The notes beneath the pieces are model-generated. The model was not told the origin of the DNA. It made no database searches and saw nothing but the letters and a program-made list of their open reading frames with translations. From Latrodectus hesperus (taxonomy: Eukaryota > Arthropoda > Arachnida > Araneae > Theridiidae): 64,000 nt of DNA. Made by a program: the position numbers and the translations under genes. The first letter of the stretch is position 1. Each line of letters opens with the position of its first letter. Positions 1 through 10,247 of this stretch are shown one piece after another. The DNA is taken from contig JAJQOW010000014.1 of assembly GCA_037975125.1 (NCBI GenBank), positions 23,397,914-23,461,913 of the forward strand, written 5' to 3'.

Positions 1-515
1 CTTTATTTTTATTTTTCTAAATTGATAACTTTATTCTTTATTTTTATTTTTCTAAATTGATATGTTTTACTTCTGGTTTTCTAAGGCTCGAGATTTGCTT
101 TACTGTACCGGCACTTTAATAGACAGTAAATATTTTAAAATGTGGTTTTAAGATAACTTTATTCTTTATTTTTCTAAATTGATAACTTTATTCTTTATTT
201 TTCTAAATTGATATGTTTTACTTCTGGTTTTCTAAGGCTCGAGATTTGCTTTACTAGACCGGCCCTTTAATAGACAGTAAATATTTTAAAATGTGGTTTT
301 AAGATAACTTTATTCTTTATTTTTCTAAATTGATAACTTTATTCTTTATTTTTATTTTTCTAAATTGATAACTTTATTCTTTATTTTTATTTTTCTAAAT
401 TGATATGTTTTACTGCTGGTTTTCTAAGGCTCGATATTTGCTTTACTATACCGGCACTTTAATAGACAGTAAATATTTTAAAATGATGTGGTTTTAAGAT
501 AACTTTATTCTTTAC
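1..515. repeat. Higher-order AT-rich tandem repeat at the left edge
   Basis: About three units of variable length (roughly 150-190 bp) repeat here. Each has a variable number of short 'ctttatttttctaaattgat' sub-units followed by a constant block containing 'ctggttttctaaggctcga' and 'aatagacagtaaatatttt'. The constant block recurs near 61, 211 and 403. Length differences come from the sub-unit count (GATAACTTTATTCTTTATTTTT blocks, one to three per unit). The array is cut by the window edge, so its true extent is unknown. Nothing coding. Confidence 0.9.
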
Positions 516-2066
516 CCACTGTTGCATGAGACTTCATTGTACATAGTTTGTTTGTTAATGTATTTTATTTAGTCTGAATCGATTATATATTTCTTTTAAC
601 GCCCGTGGGCTGTATTTTTATAGCTTTTGCCATTTGTCAGTGAGGATGATAGATTTCTCAATTTATGTTTGTTAGTTGAAAGTAACGCATCACTACGATC
701 AACATAACTTTTTTTTGACTCCAGTACCTCTTCACTCAATCAAACTTCGATAATTCTGAAGTCATTAATTGACTTGCGATTTATTTGATTCTTAACTAAC
801 TCTTATTGAAGTCTTCGACAGTCAAACTTCAAGTCATGTCTAATCTTCAGCTGTTGACGGCAGTCATTACTTCTAAAAATTGAATTTTAAGGCAGATGAT
901 CCTCTGGCTGACCAGAGACCACCGGTGATGAATTTGCTAATTTCATTCGGACCGCTGTTCTAATTGGATCAGATCGTAGGGGCTGGAGTTGCCCTCGCAT
1001 TCCTGGCAGACGGTCATCTCGGAGTTGAGTGGTTTACGGCCTGCTCGCCCTGGTAATAAGCCGCGCTGATTTAATCCGATTAGCTTGGTAAAATAAAGTT
1101 CCTCCTGCAGCCCCCACCCCCTCCTTTTTGAGCCCTGGTGGAACAGGGCACCCGCAGAATGTTTAGGAGGGGAGTTTCCAGACTTGTTGATAAACAGGCT
1201 CTGAGGGAAGGTCATTATGCCCCAGTTTTCCAGGATCATCGCACCACTCTCTCAGCCCCCTCGTACTATTTAGTGTCAGAATCAGTTAGCGGGAGGGAGG
1301 AGGGTTTAAATTATTACCGGAGAAGCGCAGATTTCCGTACCAGAGTTATCCCGGTCCTTTTCCAGATTATTTTATGCGATAGCGTCAACAGGGATTAGCA
1401 AACTTTTGCATGCAGTTTACTTCCTCTTCATTGTTACGTCAGCGAGATGGGATCCAGTCAGCGAATACCTGCACCGAGCACCTGTATTTTCAGTCGATGG
1501 AACATCTTTGCGTAAGTAGATTCCAGCTTCCAACAGCCTGGAGACCATCATACGTCTCATTTTCAATTAAAATTGGGAGTTTTGCTAAATTTAGCTGTGT
1601 TTCGGCAATCGTGGGATTTTTCAGCCTTTTGTGCACTGCTTAAACTTGACTTAATAAATAAATGATGATTGTTCAATTGTAATTAATCTTCACTATCAGG
1701 TTATTTGGAATCTTTTTAAGGTCCCTGGTGTCAAAAATTGACCGTTGAGCTACAAATCAAATTGGTAGGTTCTGCATTTTTCACGGCGATTAAAAGTTTA
1801 ATGCACTGCAAAGTGACGATCGAAAGAAATCTCGTGTGCGAAAATGACCACAAAGCTTTGAACAAATTGAATAATCAATCTGCTTAGTAAAAAAATAAAT
1901 AATAATAACTGGTGATAACTGTCTGTATGTGTTCTTTTTCTTTTCGAAATTTTCTTTTGTGTTTGTGATTGAATGTTTAATGACTGCATAATTTGAATAT
2001 AATTAGTGCCCATGCTGTTGATTAATTAGCCAAAAGAGAAACGTTTGACGATAAATAGTTGGTTTA
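516..2066. other. Unique non-coding sequence with a GC-richer island (about 890-1400)
   Basis: No gene could be supported. A GC-richer patch at about 890-1400 has open frames on both strands, but none shows a recognisable domain, a splice context or codon bias. At 1720-1768 there is a diverged SINE-1 3' end (the 'gaccgttgagc...acaaa' signature). The rest is AT-rich. Confidence 0.6.
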
Positions 2067-2355
2067 TTAGATGTGTATTGTACCAAGCTCCACGGGTTCG
2101 TGTTGATTGAGAGTTGAATAAAGCAGACACTTAATGAACTCAAGACTTTTACTCGTAAAAACTTCACTAAATATTAGAAATTTCCGCTGTAACAATCACA
2201 ATTATACAGCTACAATTCGTCAGATATAATAAGAAACAGCTTCCAATCACATGTCTCAAATACCTCAGACGGAGAACAACTATCAGTCGCAACTAATCGT
2301 CTTCACTCACTAACTGTCTTCACAAAAACTCTAACTCTTCCATGTCGGGCTGCAG

Positions 2356-2363
2356 TATTTATA
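2356..2363 (-). promoter_or_regulatory. TATA box of the 2067-2563 element
   Basis: On the minus strand this reads tataaata. It lies about 40 bp downstream of a perfect three-unit heat-shock-type element. The promoter call follows from this arrangement; transcription has not been shown. Confidence 0.5.
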
Positions 2364-2400
2364 CCTGACTTGGCGGAGAAATCTACCAATTTCGCCAAGG

Positions 2401-2413
2401 TTCTGGAAGCTTC
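2401..2413 (-). promoter_or_regulatory. Heat-shock-element-like motif
   Basis: Plus strand TTCtgGAAgcTTC, which is three alternating nTTCn/nGAAn units at the 5-bp spacing expected for a heat-shock factor trimer. A second, two-unit site (TTCcaGAA) lies at 2461-2468. Both are upstream of the TATA box on the minus strand. Confidence 0.5.
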
Positions 2414-2569
2414 TAGGCTATATCGAAAAATATTGGTTCTAGAGCTTAGGTGATGGATGTTTCCAGAAGTATCGATTTCTCGCCAAGTCACCAAGAATCT
2501 CGCCAACTGTTGCCAAGTCGCCAAATCATTAGGAAATCCACTTTTAAACTACAACACGTCTAATACCGC

Positions 2570-3167
2570 AATTTTTGCCCAAAATGTGAGAATTTCCCAT
2601 CTGTCTGAGATATTTTAAGACAAATACAATCATTATTTATAAATTTGTAACAGTATTGATGAACCACGAGTCATATATGTATATATATATATATAAGTTA
2701 AATGAATTCACCGACTGTGTTAATTGGTTGCCCTCTCGAATGTGGTATAGAATACTCTTGTTAAAGAGCAACATTTCACCATCCTATGCAGTTTGAATAA
2801 TTTTTTTGGCCAAGATCAGCAGCGTTTCCGATTTAAAGAAAAATTTCGAGTTTCCCCACCTCCTTTTAAATGATTGTTTAGTTTTTCCGCTTTATTATCA
2901 ATTTCTTTACCCTCCTCATAAGATGACAATTCTTAACCACCCGAATTTCGATTGTATCGATCAATTTCGGATCGATTCCCGGCTCAAAATCGATTCAGTT
3001 CTCTGGATCATCGAAAATTTGTAACTTTGATCATTTCCTGTGAATGGAATGGACATTTTTTATATTGATTTAAGTAAATTTTTAAGTAATTTCTCTTTTT
3101 TAACAATGAGTCGAAAGAAATGCGTTAACAATGAAAAATACATTGTATTATTTCTGGTTTCATGATT
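2570..3167. other. Unique AT-rich sequence without a gene
   Basis: No supported gene. There is a short TA run at about 2676-2694. At 2945-3010 several ATCGAT/TCGAT palindromes cluster, which could be binding sites but could also be chance in AT-rich DNA. Confidence 0.5.
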
Positions 3168-3180
3168 AACATTTCGTGGA

Positions 3181-3360
3181 GCCGAGCTGGCAGCCGAATG
3201 GTTAGCGCTCTTGCCTTCGGTTCAACAGTTCGTGGGTTCGAATCCCACCTTGGGCATGGATGTTTGTAGTGGTTCGGAATCCACTTTAAACCGTAGGTTC
3301 CGGTCTAATTAGCCCTCGCGTGTGTAAAAAATGACCGTTGAGCGACAAACCAAACCAACC
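3181..3360 (+). mobile_element. SINE-1, near-complete copy with target-site duplication
   Basis: This is a 180-bp tRNA-derived SINE and serves as the reference copy for the family in this window. The head holds a box A-like segment (ggcagccgaatggttagcgc) and a box B (ggttcgaatccc). The body includes the 'ggaatccactttaaac' and 'aatgaccgttgagcgacaaa' signatures, and the tail is (AACC)n-like. The 13-bp direct repeat aacatttcgtgga flanks it at 3168-3180 and 3361-3373. Confidence 0.93.
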
Positions 3361-3737
3361 AACATTTCGTGGAACTTAAAATCCACATTTTTGGTATTGT
3401 TAATAAAACACAGTACATAATTCCTCTCTCATCTAGTTATGTTAGTAAATAAAGAGGGGGGGAATTCTTTCAAATAATTGTTTTAGCTTTTAAAAATATA
3501 TATGAATGAATTATTGTGAAAAGTTTCGATGATCCAATTTAATGTTATCTGTGTTTATTATATTAATTTTCATAATGAATATAATGGTTCTAATAATTAC
3601 CATTAATTATTAGAGTTATTATTGGTTAATTATTAATTTATTTGATAGAGAGAAAGAATATATTCTTTATATAAATTTTTTTTTACAAAATTTTACTTTA
3701 GTAAACCGAAGAGAAATTTTCCCATTTAATTATATAT

Positions 3738-3951
3738 GTTCTCCCTAGATTAACTTTTTTAGGCATCATCCATATACTAGAGAGTTACACCTAGACTCCA
3801 TGAAAGGGTTATCGGACTTTATTAATAAAGTGGGTGACCCGAGCAACTGGAACTAGAGAACATTGGGTTTGGAGTTAACAGTACAAAATGCTGATAAAAG
3901 CAGACGATAGTAAGACCCAATGATAATACAAACCCAATTCTAAGAAGAAGA
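3738..3951 (+). mobile_element. LINE-A 3'-end fragment (5'-truncated)
   Basis: This is the 3' end of the same LINE family seen at 30449-30969 and on the minus strand at 60200-60566. It shares the block around 'ttatcggactttattaata' and the 'gtgacccgag' segment, and ends in AAGAAGAAG. The 10-bp direct repeat aattatatat flanks it (3728-3737 and 3952-3961). Only a scrap of the last coding residues and the 3' UTR remain. Confidence 0.85.
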
Positions 3952-3977
3952 AATTATATATTTTGTTATGAAAAAGA

Positions 3978-4675
3978 GAAATGGATTATGTTTTGTCGGT
4001 AGATGCTGTCTTCGAGTGTGAGCTACAACACTCTCTTTTACGTAGACGGTCATACCTTTGAAAAGGTATGTGAGTTCAAATACCTCGGAACAATTATTAA
4101 TGATAAAAACAAGCTGAAATCACCAACGGATTCAAATCAGCTAATAAATGCTTTTTTGGGCTGAAAAAGCAACTAAAATCTAAAGTTATCAGCAGAAAAA
4201 CAAAACTGAGAATTTACAATACACTCATACTACCCGTGCTGCTATATGCAAGCTAAACGTGGACATATACAGCCTTTCTATTTGGAAACCTTTGAAAGGA
4301 AGGTATTAAGAGCTATCTATGGGCCTGTAAAGGAACCAGATATAATTTTGAATTGTATAGGCTGTATAACCAGCCCCAGATACCCAGCTTATCAGAAGCA
4401 ACAGGCTACGATGGCTTGGCAATGTCTGGAGAAGTCAGGAAAATAACCCCACTAGAATATTAACGTTTAAGAACCCCGAAGGATCTCGTGCCCGAGGAAG
4501 ACCACCAACAAGATGGCTCGTTGACACTGAAAATGACCTCAAGATACTGAAATAACTTTCAGTATTTTAGGAATAGTTAGGAACTGGCAAAGTGTCGCTC
4601 TAGACAGACTGGACTGGTAAAAGCATGCTGCAAAGGCAGCTAAGATCTCTAATAGGTTGTTACGCTATTAAAGAA
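3978..4675 (+). mobile_element. LINE-B C-terminal reverse-transcriptase fragment (pseudogene)
   Basis: Broken frames encode the C-terminal part of an RTE-like endonuclease/reverse transcriptase. The order is an EFKYLGTIIND-type segment (from about 4070), CFFGLKKQLKSK, ISRKTKLRIYNTLILPVLLY, then ERKVLRAIYGP (about 4285-4325) and a GRPPTRW segment (about 4497). Several stops and frame changes separate these. It ends in an AAGAAGAAAA tail. A weak 8-bp repeat, gaaaaaga, flanks it (3970-3977 and 4676-4683). It lies only about 25 bp beyond the LINE-A scrap. Confidence 0.85.
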
Positions 4676-4750
4676 GAAAAAGATGGCTGTAGAGATCGAT
4701 ATTTCTTCAAGTATCGATCAAACAATTTCAGATTTATGCTCTTTGGAGAT

Positions 4751-5149
4751 ATGACATTTCGCATTGAAATATTTCTTTTGCTCTTTTTTTTGTTTTTGGT
4801 CCATTCAATGGTAAGTCACAAGGTATTAAAAATGGAAGTAAACAAAGAGAAAATTTGATACATTTTACAGTTAAAAGTGAAAATGCAAGCCAAGGGGCTT
4901 GAAATTGTGGATGGCGTATGTGGCCCTGATAATATAACATCGATTGACGTGCAATTTCGGTTTCGTCGATCCCTTCCTGGTATCTTTAATATTAAAAATC
5001 ACCACCTCGATAAAGGCCAAAAAATCGAAAATGTCGATAAGATTGCAGAAGTAATCGAAGTTAAGCAACAGTTGTGGCAGCACTCAAAGCTGCAGCTTAA
5101 AAGAATTTTAAACTATATAAACGAAGGTAATCCAAATCATGTTAAATAA
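4751..5149 (+). CDS. Candidate two-exon small secreted protein, unrecognised
   Basis: No family is recognised. An ATG at 4751 (an in-frame ATG also lies at 4736) opens 20 codons with a strongly hydrophobic run (IFLLLFFLFLV) that resembles a signal peptide. The frame meets a consensus donor, GTAAGT, at 4811. An acceptor (ttttacag, ending 4870) follows 60 bp later. The next exon, 4871-5149, continues in phase 0 to a TAA stop that overlaps an AATAAA signal (5148-5153). The product would be about 112 residues (about 90 after signal removal) with a basic RFRR stretch, one cysteine and a Lys/Gln-rich, probably helical C-terminus. Against it: a frame of this length is expected by chance in AT-rich DNA, the intron is very short, and it sits just downstream of a LINE. 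It might also be a terminal fragment of something longer. Confidence 0.25.
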
Positions 5150-5251
5150 AGTCACGTAAAAAATGATGGATTTATTTTACCCCACAATCCAGCTGTAAAT
5201 GAAAAATAAAAAAATTAAATCGTCCTTACCAATTTAAACTAACCATGAAGT

Positions 5252-5321
<70 letters not shown>

Positions 5322-5467
5322 TTGATTTTTCTTCTGTTCTCTTTTTAACGTGTTCAATTATGGAAGCAATATCGCTAAAGATTTGAAAAAACATTATTTA
5401 GATCAATAAGTAATTGTCATGATTTTGAAAACTTTTACAAACGGAAAAAAATTATAACTAAAAAATA
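5150..5467. other. AT-rich spacer with (TA)n run
   Basis: Apart from a pure (TA)n run at 5254-5316, nothing recognisable lies between the small-ORF candidate and the assembly gap. Confidence 0.6.
5254..5316. repeat. (TA)n microsatellite
   Basis: Uninterrupted alternating TA of about 63 bp, shortly before the run of Ns. Confidence 0.98.
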
Positions 5468-5967
5468 NNNNNNNNNNNNNNNNNNNNNNNNNNNNNNNNN
5501 NNNNNNNNNNNNNNNNNNNNNNNNNNNNNNNNNNNNNNNNNNNNNNNNNNNNNNNNNNNNNNNNNNNNNNNNNNNNNNNNNNNNNNNNNNNNNNNNNNNN
5601 NNNNNNNNNNNNNNNNNNNNNNNNNNNNNNNNNNNNNNNNNNNNNNNNNNNNNNNNNNNNNNNNNNNNNNNNNNNNNNNNNNNNNNNNNNNNNNNNNNNN
5701 NNNNNNNNNNNNNNNNNNNNNNNNNNNNNNNNNNNNNNNNNNNNNNNNNNNNNNNNNNNNNNNNNNNNNNNNNNNNNNNNNNNNNNNNNNNNNNNNNNNN
5801 NNNNNNNNNNNNNNNNNNNNNNNNNNNNNNNNNNNNNNNNNNNNNNNNNNNNNNNNNNNNNNNNNNNNNNNNNNNNNNNNNNNNNNNNNNNNNNNNNNNN
5901 NNNNNNNNNNNNNNNNNNNNNNNNNNNNNNNNNNNNNNNNNNNNNNNNNNNNNNNNNNNNNNNNNNN
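5468..5967. other. Assembly gap of exactly 500 Ns
   Basis: The run of N is exactly 500 long, which looks like an arbitrary scaffolding gap. The real distance is unknown. Any frame read across it, for example on the minus strand from 6136 to 5435, is artificial. Confidence 0.99.
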
Positions 5968-7551
5968 GATCTGACTCTAAGTAATTAAGGTAATACCAAA
6001 AGGCACTACTGTACATCAAATTAGTATTCCGACCAACTTTCGAGCTTGGATAGTCGATAACTGACTTTAATGTCTGTCTACACCAGGAATAGCTTGCACC
6101 AAATATTCTATTGAGTGGCAGTTGCCATAGTAACAAGAGCTGCCTATTTTAAATGGGGATGAAGGGTATTTAAAGTAGTACCTCATGTTATTCTCAAGGT
6201 ATTCACATTGGTGGTTTTCTTTTGGCTCCTCCTATCTGAAATCAAAGGTGTCTTGTTTCCACGACAACAGACAGGCTTAAACAAATTGTCGTGAGCTCTA
6301 TTATCTTTGTAGATAAACAATGATATCCTAATTAGAACCGTCTTCAAACCATTGGCAAGTCATTATTTAACTCTTAGGATTAATATTTGTATTCCATAGT
6401 GCTGAAATATTTCTGGAAGTTCGAAAAGCAACGTGATCATGTATAGGCAAGCGATGGAATAAATTTCTCTTTGGCAACATTTCGCTTAATTCCACCACCC
6501 CCCGTGACTTAAAATCGCACTTTTATTAATATCATAGTCATACAAATCTCCCTAGTGCAAGTTGGTCTGCTTATTGGCTAAAGGGGCGTGCGAATCTTGG
6601 TGCGAAGTCTGGCATTTAATCATAGCATCTGCAACCGTCTATATGGTGTCTCTAGCGACAAGAAAATTGCTTCGTTTGCGTCTTTGCCATCTACCAGTGC
6701 CCTCTTTTGGGATTCTTTGAAATAATGCATTCCCGTTTTGGGAATTTTATTTCCACGTCGTAGTCCCTTATGCGAGAATCCTGTGATTTTCCTTCCTCAG
6801 TATCACGTGATGAATTACGTTTTCCCTTCAAAATGTGCGTTGTGACAAGGAAAGTATGCGCTCAAGCAATTCCAGCTTCCTTCATTTTTAACTAAGTTGA
6901 AAACTTAGAGTTGCTTTTAATATGGGTCAATTATATCGAATTCTCGACTAAATTCCTATTCAGAAAGCAATGCGACTATTTGATTTTATGTGGTATGAAT
7001 GAATCTAAATATGAAATTAATTTTTATATAACAAGTCTATTTTTTTTCTACATGTCGTGTAATAGAGACTCGACAAATGTAGTCATTCAAAATGTAGATA
7101 AAATACCTCCCATAAGGCAATTTATGAGGTGAATTTAATATCCACTTCGTAAATTGCATTCCAGGGGACTTTTTATTGATAATCGTCTGTATTCACGTGT
7201 AGAAGTGGGGTATATTCTCCCTCATTCACCCCTTACACACATATGTACTTGCAAGACAACAGTCTTCTCCTTTTTCCTAACATCGAAAGGGAGTTTTAGT
7301 TTTAAGAACGTACCACTAGGTCACGATGTGCTCCTGTATAGGTTCCGTGTTGATAAATTAACCTAAAAATTGGAAAAAAATATCTTTTGGTATTTAGTTG
7401 TTCTCAAGAAACTGTTATCCGACAATATTATTTTCAAATAGTGACTAATTGTTGAATTAGTTCTCGTATTTTGAAAATGGGATTAATTATTCCCTAGACC
7501 CCTCTTGGACTGCATTCTTTCTTCCTTTCTGGATTATACGCCCCCGAATTT
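5968..7551. other. Unique sequence, no gene seen
   Basis: Moderately AT-rich DNA with short open frames (for example 6911-7132 and 7154-7366) that lack domain signatures, codon bias or splice context. I see no repeat family shared with the rest of the window. Confidence 0.5.
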
Positions 7552-7695
7552 AAGTGCCGAGCTAACAACCGAATCATTGACGGTTTGGCTTCTTGTTCTT
7601 ATGTTCGAATCCCACCTCAAGCTTTGATGTTTCTACTGATTCGGAACCCATTTTAACTTACTGTTGAGCGATATAACGTAAATCAAACAAAACTC
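7552..7695 (+). mobile_element. SINE-1, degenerate copy
   Basis: The SINE-1 order is preserved with many substitutions: gccgagct-aacaaccgaatcatt at the head, gttcgaatcccacct (box B), ttcggaaccc and ctgttgagcgat. The tail is eroded. Confidence 0.75.
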
Positions 7696-7699
7696 GAAT

Positions 7700-8340
7700 T
7701 GTGTCACTGAAAATGTTCCTTGTACCTTCTCAAAAGAACGCCCCCGCTTTGTGTAACTTGAAAACATCGGCGGAGGACTCCTTTTCCACCTGCTTTAAGT
7801 ATCCAAAGGGTTTTAAATTCATGGCGGATGTCAAACGAGGCGTGGGAGGGGTGCTTTGTCGGAAAAGGAACGAATCGTGCGAAATGTTGAACTTGATGAA
7901 CGGCGAAGAAGGAAAAATTTCGTGTATTTCCTTTCGCAGTTCGTGAATAATGGATGTCGCGTTCCCAGAGCCCCGCACGCGATACAAATTGCCGCGTTTC
8001 TTGAAGCAGCCTCAAATTAATATTGGCTCCTGTCAAAAAAGCAGTGTTGTGTCCGGCTCGAGCCGTCCGTGCCACGGCCCGGTTTCTCTCGTTAGCGTTC
8101 GTGGCATCATTACCTCGAGTGAAGCGAAATGAAGTGATCGACTTGTTAATGGCCTCTCTGATTTCATTATCACCTTCTCTGCCCTCATCAAGGGCCAGGA
8201 GGGCATTCTTTTTTTTTTTTCCTTCCCCGTCACCATTTTTCAAAGAAGCGTCGACTGATGACTCGTTTGCGCTCTGTCACCTGTCTTCTCCAGTATTTAA
8301 AAAAAAAAATTATTGGATGCGGCATATTATCATTTAATGA
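7700..8340. other. GC-richer unique island
   Basis: Clearly richer in G+C than its surroundings and free of recognised repeats. Both strands carry long open frames (for example minus 8243-7704, 179 codons), which is normal for GC-richer DNA and is not matched by any domain I recognise. It is possibly regulatory DNA 5' of the plexin coding exons. Confidence 0.45.
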
Positions 8341-8673
8341 CTGTGTGAGGCCAGAACCAATTTTTCTGGGTCGATGAGAAAGGGGCGTCATCCCGCTGCT
8401 GCTATTAAAATGTCTAGTTCTAGATAGTTTTGCAGTGAATCCCGATTATAAAATGAATGTCATAATTAAAGCTCACGTGCCTATGACATCGTGCCTTCGA
8501 ATCATTTTACAACTTGAGCATAACAAACATCAAATTAACACCAGTAAGAGGAATGTATATATTTACGCGGAACTATACTTATTTTGATATTTTTACATAT
8601 TATCTTGTCGGCCATTTTCGCCAAAATAAAGGTCGCCAAATGTTGCAAATTTTATTCATTCATTTCAAAATGT

Positions 8674-8978
8674 TTTTTTTTTATTCCAATGGTGGGCACA
8701 CTTGGGTGACGAACCCTATGCCACAACAAGGCCAGAAACGATACTCATTTATCGTTACCCAGCGGGCACTTGTGAACCAAGTCACGGAGGCGAGTAGCGT
8801 TACCCGCGCCATACCACCACAAACCCGTTTATCGGGTGGGCCACATTCATACCACATCACAGAAAGAAGGACATAGAGAACAGAGAAGGAAAGAAACATC
8901 CATGCCCGAACCGGGATTCGAACCCGGGACCCACAGCTCAGGAGTCAGGAACGCTAACCACTCAGCCATCGGTCGGCT
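8674..8978 (-). mobile_element. SINE-2 (3' partner within the composite)
   Basis: On the minus strand it begins with a tRNA-like head (gatggctgagtggttagcgt as box A, ggttcgaatcc as box B). A conserved body follows ('gggtttgtggtggtatggcg', 'ggcatagggttagtcaccca'). It ends attccaataaaaaaa. It has no target duplication of its own here. Confidence 0.9.
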
Positions 8979-9486
8979 TTGTGAGAAATATGTTATTTCT
9001 CTCATTCTGCAAACTGTTACACAATCATCGATTATTGATCTCACTCTTTCTCGGAAATAATTTAAATCTTCAATTTTATTATGAAAATGAAAAAAATAAA
9101 ATATTTTTTTTTGAACTTATTTTAATAAAAAAACATAGGATAGCATTCTTTGTATAATTTTTATAAAGTATTTTATAAAAAGAAATAAGATTTTATATAA
9201 AAATACGCGTACTTTACTGCATTTCATTATTTTTGACACATTATTTATTTATTTTGCGATAACCAGTGATCTCTCCATCTCATGGACGATGATTTAATCG
9301 ATAAAAACAATCGATTCCGATCTTCAAGGGATTATTTCCCGAAGTTTACAGACTTTATAAAGATAACAGAATAAAAAAAAACAAAGGGAAAATATCCCGG
9401 ATTAACTCTTTGCTAGGATTGGGCAATGAATGTATTAGTGAAAAGCACTTCCTACCCTAATCACAGCTTAAATTAATCTTCACATA

Positions 9487-9758
9487 ATTTTTTTATTCCA
9501 ATGGCGGGCACACTTGGGTGACTAACCCTATGCCACAACAAGGCCAGAAACTGCTACTCATTTATCGTTACCCAGCGGGCACCTGTGAACCAAGTCACGG
9601 ATGCGAGTAGCGTTGCCCGCGCCATACCACCACAAACCCGTTTATAGGGTGGGCCACATTCATGCAACATCACAGACGAAAGGACAGAGAAATATAGAGA
9701 GAACAGAGTAGGAAAGAAACATCCATGCCCGAACCGGGATTCGAACCCGGGACCCACA
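9487..9758 (-). mobile_element. SINE-2 (5' partner, head truncated)
   Basis: Same body and tail as the copy at 8674-8978, but the head starts only just before box B. The 5' half of the tRNA-like region is missing, as expected for incomplete reverse transcription of the composite transcript. Confidence 0.85.
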
Positions 9759-9772
9759 TCATTTCAAAATGT

Positions 9773-10205
9773 GAATAAAGCAGAGGCGTTAATTTATATT
9801 ACAGTTATAGTTATCAAACCAAACAGTTAATTTATCGAAACACAAATAAACGGAAACTTTAAATTAGCATAGGTATTCAAAATTTAATCATAAATTTCAA
9901 ACACATGCACAAAAAAAGAGCTTATGAAATTGCTGAAGGTGAGGATTTTTAAATTGCAACATTTTTTGGGTAGAAATGGTCGACGGTATAATATTTAACT
10001 CTGCCCTTATTTAACAAGTACTGTATGAATTTTTTTAAAATTTGTATAGTGCCTTATGTTCCCATACATGCGTTGCTGTATATTGCTTCATAGTTTGAAT
10101 ACCTTATTTTTTAATGCTTTGTGATTCTGTATTCATTAGTAGTTGAGTGTATATATTCGTAGCCTTGTGTCGTCATAATTCTAAATCTCTTGTTCTCTGT
10201 CGCAG
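9773..10205. other. Presumed 5'-UTR intron end or promoter-proximal DNA
   Basis: AT-rich, no gene. It ends with a pyrimidine-rich tract and a CAG acceptor (10203-10205) just before the plexin start exon. This suggests a further 5' non-coding exon upstream, possibly outside the window. Confidence 0.55.
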
Positions 10206-10247
10206 GTAATCTGAAGAAGTGACGTCACCCGCGTACTGGAGGCCGCC
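10206..10247 (+). promoter_or_regulatory. Plexin 5' leader with CRE palindrome and strong Kozak context
   Basis: After the acceptor AG at 10204-10205 a 42-nt leader precedes the ATG. It contains the full cAMP-response-element palindrome tgacgtca (10220-10227). It ends gccgcc immediately before ATG, a near-ideal initiation context that supports the chosen start. Confidence 0.6.

Larger units (their letters stand above)
2067..2563 (-). mobile_element. Candidate MITE or solo LTR carrying a TATA box and heat-shock-type motifs
   Basis: The ends are inverted repeats: the left end begins ttagatgtgtattgta and the right end, read on the minus strand, begins ttagacgtgttgta. TA dinucleotides lie outside both ends (2065-2066 and 2564-2565). 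On the minus strand a TATA box (2356-2363 on plus) is preceded by the three-unit heat-shock element GAAgcTTCcaGAA (2401-2413) and a second GAA/TTC pair (2461-2469). A run of TTGGCGA-type motifs surrounds them. As a solo LTR it would read TGTTG...ACACA, but no 5-bp target duplication is visible. The class is therefore undecided. Confidence 0.5.
8674..9758 (-). mobile_element. Composite retrocopy: truncated SINE-2 + 3' flank + full SINE-2
   Basis: The whole block is flanked by a perfect 14-bp direct repeat, tcatttcaaaatgt (8660-8673 and 9759-9772), so it was inserted as one unit. Read on the minus strand it has three parts. First is a SINE-2 truncated at its 5' end (9758-9487). Next come about 500 bp with no SINE character (9486-8979), homologous to 46185-46799. 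Last is a complete SINE-2 (8978-8674) ending in poly-A against the target duplication. This is the structure of a read-through transcript started in one SINE and ended in the next, then reverse-transcribed. The source is discussed with the copy at 46185-47098. Confidence 0.85.

Noticed and set aside
2067..2563. Calling the heat-shock-motif element a definite solo LTR
   Set aside because: TG...CA-like ends fit, but there is no 5-bp target duplication and the inverted repeats extend beyond them.
5435..6136. 233-codon minus-strand open frame
   Set aside because: It exists only because 500 Ns contain no stop codon.
7704..8337. Long frames on both strands of the GC-richer island
   Set aside because: Overlapping on both strands, no domain, no splice context; length explained by composition.
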